The position numbers and the translations under genes are program-made. From Candidatus Sulfotelmatobacter sp. (GTDB lineage: Bacteria > Acidobacteriota > Terriglobia > Terriglobales > Acidobacteriaceae): DNA of 64,000 nt. This document shows positions 52,200 to 59,803 of this stretch, piece after piece (the stretch's first letter is position 1; each line of letters opens with the position of its first letter). Location: assembly GCA_017883385.1 (NCBI GenBank), contig JADGNQ010000005.1, positions 1 to 64,000 of the forward strand, in the 5' to 3' direction. Below the pieces are notes generated by a model that saw nothing but the letters and a program-made list of their open reading frames with translations, was not told the origin of the DNA and ran no database searches.

Positions 52200-52219
52200 A
52201 AGTAGTGATGATACTACTT
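52200..52219. promoter_or_regulatory. Perfect dyad, possible regulator binding site
   Basis: AAGTAGT and ACTACTT flank GATGAT, a perfect 7-bp inverted repeat about 26 bp upstream of the candidate sigma-54 promoter. A Fis-type dimer could bind such a dyad. Whether it is the enhancer is unknown. Confidence 0.35.
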
Positions 52220-52464
52220 GTTTTCAATAGGTTAGGGCAAGGCGATCGGGTGCTGTGGAAGACTGGGCAAGATCGCTTCTCACTGCGCCGGGGAAATGTA
52301 GGGAATATTTTTCCCAATCGAAGTCAGTTCCGTCCTGCATTCGAATCGGAAATTCAGGCCCTCGAACGGGCGGCGGCTATGCCGCTCTCGCCCAATCTCG
52401 GCGTTTGCACGCCCGCATGGTTTCGCTTATTCTGACCTCTCCTCAAGTAGCGCTGTAATCGAAT

Positions 52465-54051
52465 TTGAACCACTTGGTGCAAACGTCTCCAACTGTACGC
52501 CCGCGCGCCGGACTACCCCGCACACCCCCTGTCTGGCAGATGACCGTCCTCGCCGGTTTGTTGCTCTGGCTCTACGCTCCCATCCTTGGGCACCTGGTCG
52601 GCCAGTGGGCGCATGACCGCGATTTTGGTCACGGATTCTTCGTACCGTTATTCTCCGCCTACGTGCTCTGGCAGGAGCGCGGCCGCCTCGCGCACGTCTC
52701 GCGAAAGCCTTCCTGGTCGGGGCTCCTGATACTGGCGATCGGGCTGTGCGTCCTGATGCTCGGCCAATTAGGCGCCGAGCTCTTCCTCGCGCGCTTCTCG
52801 CTGCTGCTGGCACTCGCAGGCCTGATCGCCCTCTTTGCTGGATGGAGTTTCTTTCGAGCCACTCTGTTCCCGTGGGCCTTCCTGCTGCTGATGATTCCGA
52901 TCCCTGTCATCCTCTTCAATCAGATTACTTTTCCCTTGCAGTTGCTGGCTTCACGAATGTCGGCGGGCGTGCTGGAATTGCTTGCCGTTCCGGTGGGGCT
53001 CGAGGGCAATGTTCTCAAACTGGCCGCCATGACGCTGAACGTGGCCGAGGCTTGCAGCGGCATTCGCTCGCTGATGTCTCTGTTGACGCTCGCCATCATC
53101 TACGGCTACCTCATGGAAAAGCGGCTCTGGGTGCGCTGGTTGCTCGCTCTGGCATCCGTGCCAATCGCGATCGCCGCCAACAGTATCCGCATCATCGGCA
53201 CCGGATTGCTCGTCCAGCACGACTACGCCGAGGAAGCCGAGGGCTACTTCCATGCCTCGTGGGGCGTGATCATCTTCGTACTCTCTCTCTTCATGCTGTA
53301 CGCTCTGCACGCGCTCGTCCGCTTGCTATGGCGCGAGAAAGGCGACGCCGCAGACAGCCGTTCGGAGGTGACGGGGGAACAGGTCGACGAAAATCGGCGA
53401 CCCGTGACCAGTCGCCCCTCCCATTTCATCCTGGCCACGCTCCTGCTCGCCTCCGTCGCCGTCTTGCTGCAGGTCCGCACCCGCAGAGAGATCTTCCCTC
53501 CTCGACGTGCCCTGAATTCGTTTCCCCAGCAACTGGAACCCTGGACCAGCAACGACATTCCCATCGACCAGGACACCCTCGACGTGCTCGGACACGGGGA
53601 ATTTCTCCACCGCAGCTACCAGACGCAAGTGGACCAGCCCGACGTGGATCTCTTCATCGCCTACTTCCCCAGCCAACGCGCCGGCGATACGATCCACTCG
53701 CCGAAACACTGTCTACCGGGGTCGGGCTGGAGCCCCATCGAGTCCCGGCGCATCAGCCTCTCGTTTCCCGGCCACGCCCCATTTCCGGCCACCCGTTACC
53801 TCATCGCCAAAGGAGATTTCCGGCAGGTGGTTCTTTACTGGTACTGGGCGCACGACCGCGGAGTTGCCAGTGAGTACTGGGCCAAGTACTACCTGGTCAA
53901 AGACTCCATCCAGATGAACCGCACCGATGGCGCCCTGGTGCGCATCACCACTCCCCTGTCCCCGGACGAAACCCCCGATGCAGCACAACAACGCCTTCTT
54001 CCCTTCGCCGCTGACGTGATGCCATTACTGGATCGCTACATTCCACGCTGA
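52465..54051 (+). CDS. xrtA: Exosortase A fused to EpsI domain
   Basis: 528 residues. The TTG at 52465 is the furthest start; GTG 52477 or ATG 52540 are alternatives since no strong ribosome binding site is seen. Eight or so TM helices carry the exosortase active site: Cys197 in AEACSGIRSL, Arg242 in ANSIRIIGTG and His263 in YFHASWG. The C-terminal about 190 residues are a periplasmic EpsI (DUF3485) domain (HSPKHCLPGSGWSP). Exosortases process PEP-CTERM sorting signals and are tied to EPS loci. It is divergent from the EPS operon. No clear PEP-CTERM substrate is in this window. Confidence 0.95.
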   Translation: MNHLVQTSPTVRPRAGLPRTPPVWQMTVLAGLLLWLYAPILGHLVGQWAHDRDFGHGFFVPLFSAYVLWQERGRLAHVSRKPSWSGLLILAIGLCVLMLGQLGAELFLARFSLLLALAGLIALFAGWSFFRATLFPWAFLLLMIPIPVILFNQITFPLQLLASRMSAGVLELLAVPVGLEGNVLKLAAMTLNVAEACSGIRSLMSLLTLAIIYGYLMEKRLWVRWLLALASVPIAIAANSIRIIGTGLLVQHDYAEEAEGYFHASWGVIIFVLSLFMLYALHALVRLLWREKGDAADSRSEVTGEQVDENRRPVTSRPSHFILATLLLASVAVLLQVRTRREIFPPRRALNSFPQQLEPWTSNDIPIDQDTLDVLGHGEFLHRSYQTQVDQPDVDLFIAYFPSQRAGDTIHSPKHCLPGSGWSPIESRRISLSFPGHAPFPATRYLIAKGDFRQVVLYWYWAHDRGVASEYWAKYYLVKDSIQMNRTDGALVRITTPLSPDETPDAAQQRLLPFAADVMPLLDRYIPR

Positions 54052-54084
54052 AGTGATTTCTATGCTGGCATCGAAAAAAATCTC

Positions 54085-54163
54085 AACCACGAAGGACACA
54101 AAGTCACACGAAGGAACCGCTCCCCAGTGAATCCCGTCGTGATCCTTCGTGTCCTTCGTGGTT
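54085..54163. repeat. Long inverted repeat, family D
   Basis: Arms AACCACGAAGGACAC (54085-54099) and GTGTCCTTCGTGGTT (54149-54163) are perfectly complementary over 15 bp, with extra ACACGAAGGA at 54106 that also matches the right arm. It lies between xrtA and the TPR gene and may be a terminator or mobile repeat relic. Confidence 0.7.
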
Positions 54164-54277
54164 CATGGTTTCTTTCTAATGACACCAGTACCTGTCGACC
54201 GCGAGTTTCATTGCAGTATCATGAACTGCTCTGTAGATGAATGCTTTTCTGCGTCGCTCGCAGTTGGAGAACCAAAC

Positions 54278-56578
54278 ATGAGTCGCTCCGTAGCCGTCCG
54301 TCTTCTGCTTGCCTGCGCTCTTTCATTGTCTGCCCTGCTGACCGGTTGTTCCCGCGATCCCAATGTGCGTAAGCAGAAATACTTCGAAAGCGGCGAACAC
54401 TATTTCGCTCAGGGCAAATACGGCGAGGCGGCCATCCAGTATTCCAATGCCATTAAGATCGACTCCCGCTTTGCCCAGGCTCACTACCGGCTCAGCCAGG
54501 CCTATCTCGCACTGCGTGACGGCAAAGACGCCTACGATGAACTGAATCGCACCATCGCCCTCGCTCCCGACAACTATCGCGCTCACACCGATCTCGCCAA
54601 CATCCTCATCGCGTCGCGCAATCCCGAGAACCTCAAGGAGGCCAAGACTCACCTCGACGTTCTCCGGGAAAAGCAGCCCAACAGTCCCGAGACCCACGAG
54701 GCCTTGGCCAACTACAACTCGGCACAGAACAATCTCGCCGGCGCCATGCAGGAGATGCAGCAGGCGATTGCCCTCGATCCCAACCGCTCCGAATCCTACT
54801 TGCTGCTCGCGCTCTTTCAACTCGGCTCCAACCTGCCCGAGCAGGCTGAGGCCAGCTTCAAGAAAGCCGTGGAAGTCAATCCCAAGGCCATGAACGCGCA
54901 ACTGGCTCTGGGCGGCTTCTATCAATCGCGCAACCGCCTGCCCGAAGCGGAACAGCAGTTCAAGCACGCGATCGACGTGGATCCGAAGAGTCCCGGGCCC
55001 CGCGTCGCCCTCGTACGCCTGTTGATGGCGGAAGGCAAGTCCGCCGACGTCGCGGCCTTCGCCCGGCAGACCAGGAAAGACCTTCCCGACGACCCCCAGG
55101 CCTATAGCATGCTCGGCGACTTCTATTTCGCCAGCGGGAATTTCGATCAAGCCACGGACGAGTACGCCTCGCTCTACCACGATCATCCCAAAGACCCGCT
55201 GGTCAAGAAGAACTACGTCCAGCTTCTGATTCTGAAGAACCGCCTCGACGAGGCCGGCAAACTCGACGATGAGATCCTGAAGGCCAACCCCAACGATGCG
55301 GACGCCCTCGTCAACAAAGGCCAGGTGCAACTCCGCAAGAACGATATCGCTGGCGCCATTGAATCGCTGCAGAATGCCCTTCGCAATGATCCCAACAACG
55401 CCGCCGCTCATTACCAGTTGGGACTGGCCTTCGACCAGCAACACAACGAGGCCCGGGCCGAGTCGGAGTGGAGCGAGGCGGTCCGTCTTCGTCCGGACAT
55501 GACCGACGCGGAACGTGCCTTGGCAGTCCTCGAAAGGCGCCGCGGAGACTCCGACGCTCTCGCCCAGACCGCTCAGCAGATCATCAACGCCCAGCCTTCT
55601 TCGCCGGATGGCTTCCTTCTCAAAGCCATCGCCGAGATCGGCCGCCACCACTACACCGACGCTCAACAGGACGCCCAGCAGGCCATGCAGAGGGCCCCGC
55701 AGAGTCCAGCACCCTATTTTCAGATGGGCAATCTGCACCTTGCGCAAAAACAATATGCCGAGGCCGAGAAGTTCTACCTGCAGGCGCTCGAGAAAGACCC
55801 ATCCTTCGTGGAGGGCCTCGGCGGCCTGATGGACACCTACTTCGCACAAAAACAGTTCGACAAGGCCGTCGCTGCAGCCAACGCGCAGATTGCCAAGTCG
55901 CCCAATAGCGGCTTCTACGATCTGCTCGGGACGGCGCTGTTCAACGCCAGAAAAGATTTGCCCGGCGCCGAAACTGCTCTGCGCAAGGCTGTCGATCTCG
56001 ACAAGAACAACAACGACGCGCTGGAAAAACTAGGAAAGGTGCAAGTCGCGGAGGGCAATGTAGACCAGGCTCTCGCTCTCTACCAGCAATCGATCAAGGA
56101 CAATCCGGGTAACGTTCGTCTCTACATTCTTTCCGGAGAATTCTACGAAACGAAACATGACTGGGATCATGCCAAAGCCATGTACCAGCAGGCACTCTCG
56201 ATTCAGCCTGATCATCCGCTCGCGTCCAATAACCTCGCGTACCTGATGTTGCAGCAAGGCGGCAACGTCGACGTCGCTCTAGCCATGGCTCAGACCGCAC
56301 GCCGCGGCATGGCCGACTCAGCCAACGCCGCCGACACTCTGGGCTGGGCCTACTACCAGAAAGGCATCTACCAGTCCGCAATCAGTCAGTTTCAGGAGGC
56401 GATGCGCCTGGCAGAGAAACACGGCGAACCGGATGACGCGACCGTCCACTATCACCTCGGCCTCGCATACCAGAAAGCCAACCAGGCCGCGCAAGCGCGC
56501 CAACAATTCGAGAAAGCAGTAAAGCTAAACCCAAACAACCCCGACGCGAAGAAAGCTCTGTCCGACCTGCACGGCTAG
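54278..56578 (+). CDS. PrsT-like TPR-repeat lipoprotein of the XrtA system
   Basis: About 766 residues from ATG 54278, which has GGAGA 8-9 nt upstream; the frame to 54149 runs into the inverted repeat and is rejected. A lipobox LLTGC (Cys24) follows a hydrophobic signal. The rest is about 20 TPR repeats (for example YFAQGKYGEAAIQYSNAIKI, PEAEQQFKHAIDVDPKSP, AEKFYLQALEKDPSF). Size and layout match PrsT, the TPR protein of PEP-CTERM/XrtA EPS loci. It is probably anchored to a membrane and acts as an assembly scaffold. It lies on the plus strand after xrtA. Confidence 0.9.
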   Translation: MSRSVAVRLLLACALSLSALLTGCSRDPNVRKQKYFESGEHYFAQGKYGEAAIQYSNAIKIDSRFAQAHYRLSQAYLALRDGKDAYDELNRTIALAPDNYRAHTDLANILIASRNPENLKEAKTHLDVLREKQPNSPETHEALANYNSAQNNLAGAMQEMQQAIALDPNRSESYLLLALFQLGSNLPEQAEASFKKAVEVNPKAMNAQLALGGFYQSRNRLPEAEQQFKHAIDVDPKSPGPRVALVRLLMAEGKSADVAAFARQTRKDLPDDPQAYSMLGDFYFASGNFDQATDEYASLYHDHPKDPLVKKNYVQLLILKNRLDEAGKLDDEILKANPNDADALVNKGQVQLRKNDIAGAIESLQNALRNDPNNAAAHYQLGLAFDQQHNEARAESEWSEAVRLRPDMTDAERALAVLERRRGDSDALAQTAQQIINAQPSSPDGFLLKAIAEIGRHHYTDAQQDAQQAMQRAPQSPAPYFQMGNLHLAQKQYAEAEKFYLQALEKDPSFVEGLGGLMDTYFAQKQFDKAVAAANAQIAKSPNSGFYDLLGTALFNARKDLPGAETALRKAVDLDKNNNDALEKLGKVQVAEGNVDQALALYQQSIKDNPGNVRLYILSGEFYETKHDWDHAKAMYQQALSIQPDHPLASNNLAYLMLQQGGNVDVALAMAQTARRGMADSANAADTLGWAYYQKGIYQSAISQFQEAMRLAEKHGEPDDATVHYHLGLAYQKANQAAQARQQFEKAVKLNPNNPDAKKALSDLHG

Positions 56579-56612
56579 CAGGAACACAAATCACTTGTGT
56601 GAAACTCACAGA

Positions 56613-56660
56613 TGTGGGGACAGCCGCCTCGGCTGTCCCGCCAGCGCGAAGCACGGCGGA
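56613..56660 (+). repeat. Dispersed palindromic repeat, family C
   Basis: GGGACAGCCG and CGGCTGTCCC form a 10-bp stem with a 3-nt loop. It closely matches the element at 21231 and again sits about 35 bp after a stop codon. The 284-bp convergent gap (56579-56862) holds nothing else recognisable. Confidence 0.7.
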
Positions 56661-56862
56661 ATGCGCGAGTAGCCATGTTGAGGCCCAGAATGTTCGCGTC
56701 GAGGGAATCAGGACCGGTCATACAGGTCTTCCCGCCGCCGGTTAGTTCGATGCGGCCGGAGCCCGTCATAACCATCATCATCGTATTTAGTGGTTAGGTA
56801 AATAAAGCCAAGAAAAATCCCGCCCGAGGGCAGGACTCAATCGAACCGCGTTAGGCGATCCC

Positions 56863-57924
56863 TCAGTCCGCCGCAACATCCTGCTTAGGACTGTCCGCGT
56901 CGCGGCGCTTGATGGCCCGATTCGAAGGCAGGCCCGCATCGCGAATCTTGTACAGCAGGGCGCGGTAGCTGATGCTCAACGCGCGTGCTGCCTGCTTGCG
57001 GTTCCAGTGGCAGTTCTGCAGAACCTTCAGGATGACTTTCCGTTCCAGTTCGCGCACCGCGGCGCGAGTGAGTTTCTTCAAAGAGATCTGTCCATCCACC
57101 GGAATCTCAGCGCTGAAAAAATCGGGTTCGCGCGGCCGCAGGTCGCTGGCGATGACTTCTTCGTTGCCCAGAATCACATAGCGCTTGACCAGATTTTCCA
57201 GTTCGCGGATGTTGCCCGGCCAGTGATATTTCCGCAGCACCGCCATCAATTCACCGGAGAGCGGTTTCGCGCGGCAGTTGTACTTCCGGTTGTGGTATTC
57301 GAGGAAATACGTCACCAGTTCGGGAATGTCGGCGGCGCGCTCGCGCAACGGAGGCAGATGCAGGTTCACCACGTTGATGCGATAAAACAAGTCCGCGCGG
57401 AAGGTACCGTTTTCAATCTCCTGCTCAAGTTTGCGATTGGTGGCGCAGACTACGCGCACTTCGACTTTCTTGTCTTCTTGCGCGCCGATGCGGCAGAACT
57501 GGCCGTCCTGCAAGAGTTGCAGCAACTTCGATTGCAGCCCCAAATCCAGTTCAGAAATCTCGTCGAGAAACAGCGTGCCGCGATGCGCCATCTCCACCCG
57601 GCCCGGCTTCATGCCGTAGGCGCCGGTGAAGGCTCCCTTTTCGTAGCCGAACAATTCGCTTTCCAGCAGTGTGCCCGGAATCGCCGGGCAATTCACCTTG
57701 ACCCATGGTCCGGTGCGCCACGGCGAAGACGCATGAATCATGCGCGCGATAATGTCTTTGCCAGTTCCGCTCTCTCCCTGGATGAGCACCGGAACGTTCG
57801 CGCTCGCCAGTTTGGTCAGGCGGTCGCGGACGGCCTGCATGCCCTCGGTGCGCCCAAAAACAATGGTTTCCGGCGGCATTTCCCCCAAGGGTTGGACGAG
57901 CGAACTGACACTGCTGGTTGTCAT
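56863..57924 (-). CDS. Sigma-54-dependent activator without receiver domain
   Basis: 353 residues. An AAA+ domain with Walker A GESGTGKD (50-57), an intact GAFTGA (97-102) and Walker B GTLFLDEI, followed by a Fis HTH (WNRKQAARALSISYRALLYKI). There is no N-terminal receiver or sensor, so activity may be constitutive or set by a partner. It should open sigma-54 promoters with ATP hydrolysis. A sigma-54-like promoter lies just upstream of its own start, suggesting self or cross control. It stands between the TPR gene (convergent) and the PilZ gene (same strand). Confidence 0.95.
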   Translation of the reverse strand: MTTSSVSSLVQPLGEMPPETIVFGRTEGMQAVRDRLTKLASANVPVLIQGESGTGKDIIARMIHASSPWRTGPWVKVNCPAIPGTLLESELFGYEKGAFTGAYGMKPGRVEMAHRGTLFLDEISELDLGLQSKLLQLLQDGQFCRIGAQEDKKVEVRVVCATNRKLEQEIENGTFRADLFYRINVVNLHLPPLRERAADIPELVTYFLEYHNRKYNCRAKPLSGELMAVLRKYHWPGNIRELENLVKRYVILGNEEVIASDLRPREPDFFSAEIPVDGQISLKKLTRAAVRELERKVILKVLQNCHWNRKQAARALSISYRALLYKIRDAGLPSNRAIKRRDADSPKQDVAAD

Positions 57925-57957
57925 GGCATGATTCTCAAAGGGGGGAAGCCTTCAACC

Positions 57958-57973
57958 TGCACCTGGAGAGCCA
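57958..57973 (-). promoter_or_regulatory. Candidate sigma-54 promoter of the stand-alone activator
   Basis: On the minus strand: TGGCTCTCCAGGTGCA, with GG and GC at the correct spacing and TGCA at the -12. It is 34 bp from the ATG at 57924, leaving a leader of about 20-25 nt. Confidence 0.5.
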
Positions 57974-58121
57974 AAGCCAGCCACGCGCAAATGCGGTCCT
58001 ACCAAATCTAGCTTATCTAATTGAAGGCTATCAACTTACCAAAGAGCCGAATCAGCGTACTCCAGTAATCTGGAGATGGACCCCACGGTAACACCATCCC
58101 CCATGCTATGCGCAAACATTT

Positions 58122-58502
58122 TCACACAGCAGAAGCGACCTTCCGTACCCGGAAGCCGTTGGAGCCGACGGGATGCAGCAGTGGACGCGAGAACTTGAGG
58201 CCGAGCAGGTAGTAACCTTCGGCTGGTGTGGTGCGAAGTGCCTTGGCTCGAAGAGTCCGCGATGCCCTCGGCAACAAAGCCAACGCGGCCACAGGGGCGC
58301 TGGGAATTTCCAACTGGATCTGGGCAACGACGGGCATTGTCCGGCGAATCGCCACCAACATTCCGCCCGCGCTGACGTTTAGAGCGGTGGCAAACTCGAG
58401 AAACTCCTTGCCCTTGCCGTCGCGGCTGCGAACGAAAACGGGGATCGCCAGCGGCAGCCTTGCCCACTTTCGCCGCTCTCCCCCCAGTCTTGCCACGCTC
58501 AT
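58122..58502 (-). CDS. PilZ-domain protein (possible c-di-GMP receptor)
   Basis: 126 residues from the ATG at 58502 with AGAGG 6 nt upstream. The PilZ pattern is visible: ERRKWARLPLAIPVFVRS as the Arg-rich N-terminal box, then ATALNVSAGGMLVAI in place of the D/NxSxxG motif (here NVSAGG). PilZ domains bind cyclic di-GMP and often adjust EPS synthesis. Whether ligand binding is kept depends on both motifs, which are close to consensus. A longer frame (58036-58668) in another register is not supported. Confidence 0.82.
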   Translation of the reverse strand: MSVARLGGERRKWARLPLAIPVFVRSRDGKGKEFLEFATALNVSAGGMLVAIRRTMPVVAQIQLEIPSAPVAALALLPRASRTLRAKALRTTPAEGYYLLGLKFSRPLLHPVGSNGFRVRKVASAV

Positions 58503-58756
58503 GCAGACCTCTTCCTGAAACCCTAAGCCCTAGGGACGGAAGCACCTTAGTGGCCAATTCCGGGGTCAATACCAGACGAAACCGGGCCAATAACCAAGAC
58601 TCCCGCCACCTCCGACGGCAAAACCAGCAGCAGAACAGGAGTTTGCCTGCCCGTTGTTCGCCTTCCATTCGGGACCGGCTGATCGAGCAGGCCTCCGCGG
58701 GACACCTGAGAAGTGCAACCTTTTGCTACACTTGGGTAATTCCGTTGCATTTTCCG

Positions 58757-58786
58757 TTGACAACGAAATGTGAGCTGGCATACGAT
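58757..58786 (+). promoter_or_regulatory. Candidate sigma-70 promoter for the two-component pair
   Basis: TTGACA (58757-58762), an 18-nt spacer and TACGAT (58781-58786). The expected leader is about 65 nt. It lies in the 356-bp gap 58503-58858, which otherwise holds no gene. A TGGCAT...TTGC sequence overlaps it but has sigma-54 spacing one base too long. Confidence 0.45.
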
Positions 58787-58858
58787 TTTGCTAGATAGCA
58801 CTCCTCCAAACGAGTCGGGTGCAGTTTCCTCCTCCCTTGTGTCACCTGTGGTTTTCTC

Positions 58859-59803
58859 ATGGCCACTGCCCATAAGAATACGTGTGTGTCCGGCGCGGGT
58901 GGAGCTTCAGCTCCGGAACCGACGCCTCGTCCTGCTCGAGGTTCGGATGGCGATGTTCCCAGCCCGGAGAACCTGCTGCGGGAGTACAACGAACTGCGCG
59001 CGCGCTTTCAGCGCACGACGAATGCTCTGGGCTCAGCCGCGCACGATCTAAAAACACCGCTGTCGATTCTGAACGGCTACGTCGAAGTTCTACACAGCGA
59101 GAAGCTTGGCCCTCTCAACGACCGCCAGCGCGAAGTCTTGCGCGACATGCAATCCAGCGGAAAGCGCCTGCAGCAATTCATTCAGGATTTCCTGACCTAC
59201 AGCGCGCTCGAAACCGGCGGGCTGCGCATGCAGTTCGAACACGGAAATATTAACGAGTGCCTATCGGAAGTGTGCCGGCTGTGGTCGAACCACTTTCAGG
59301 AAAAAGGTCTGGCGCTTTATTTTCTTGCCAACGACAAGTTGCCGGCCTTTCCCTTCGACTCCCCGAAGCTGGAGCGCGTCATCTCGAACCTGTTGGAAAA
59401 CGCATTCAAGTTCACGCCCCCGGGCGGAACGGTCTGGCTGCATGCGGAACCGCACATGTGGGATCGCCGCGCGGCCGCAGTGCCCTCCACCGCCGAGCGC
59501 CGCCGCCAAAATCTGAGCCACCCAAACTCGGTCAAAGTCAGCGTTTCCGACACCGGGCCGGGGATTCCGGCAGAGTTCCATCTGGAAGTCTTTGACGACT
59601 TTTTCCGCCTTCCCGGCACCGAGAGCCAGGAAGGAATGGGATTGGGCCTCGCCATCGCGCGCCGCTTGGTACAAGGCATGGGGGGCAAGATCTGGGTCGA
59701 GAGTGATCCGGGAGTAGGGTGCAAGTTTTCGTTCCTGGTTCCGTATAAACCGGTTCCCGACAAACCGGTCACAGCCGCCGCCAGCAAAGGGAAAAACCGA
59801 TGA
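58859..59803 (+). CDS. Soluble sensor histidine kinase (PrsK-like position)
   Basis: 314 residues. HisKA with phosphoacceptor His62 in SAAHDLKTP, and HATPase_c with NLLENAFKFT, DTGPGIP and GMGLGLAIARR. The N-terminal about 40 residues are a Pro/Ala-rich stretch without TM or PAS/GAF domain, so the input is unknown. The classical PrsK of XrtA systems is larger and membrane-bound, so this is at best a reduced analogue. Its stop overlaps the start of the response regulator (ATGA), making them a coupled pair. Confidence 0.94.
   Translation: MATAHKNTCVSGAGGASAPEPTPRPARGSDGDVPSPENLLREYNELRARFQRTTNALGSAAHDLKTPLSILNGYVEVLHSEKLGPLNDRQREVLRDMQSSGKRLQQFIQDFLTYSALETGGLRMQFEHGNINECLSEVCRLWSNHFQEKGLALYFLANDKLPAFPFDSPKLERVISNLLENAFKFTPPGGTVWLHAEPHMWDRRAAAVPSTAERRRQNLSHPNSVKVSVSDTGPGIPAEFHLEVFDDFFRLPGTESQEGMGLGLAIARRLVQGMGGKIWVESDPGVGCKFSFLVPYKPVPDKPVTAAASKGKNR

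Larger units (their letters stand above)
52097..52464. other. Divergent control region between EPS operon and exosortase
   Basis: 368 bp without a supported gene. It holds the candidate sigma-54 promoter (minus), the AAGTAGT dyad, and a second small dyad GGGAA/TTCCC at 52301-52315. No convincing promoter for the exosortase on the plus strand was found. Confidence 0.5.

Noticed and set aside
54323-55849. 508-codon minus-strand frame
   Set aside because: Antisense of the TPR gene; its repeats mirror the TPR codons.
58036-58668. 210-codon minus-strand frame overlapping the PilZ gene
   Set aside because: Different register from the PilZ-coding frame, Arg-rich with no domain; the 58122-58502 frame has the PilZ motifs and a ribosome binding site.
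58775-58793. TGGCAT...TTGCT as a sigma-54 promoter for the histidine kinase
   Set aside because: The spacing between the GG and GC elements is one base too long; the overlapping TTGACA-N18-TACGAT is a better candidate.
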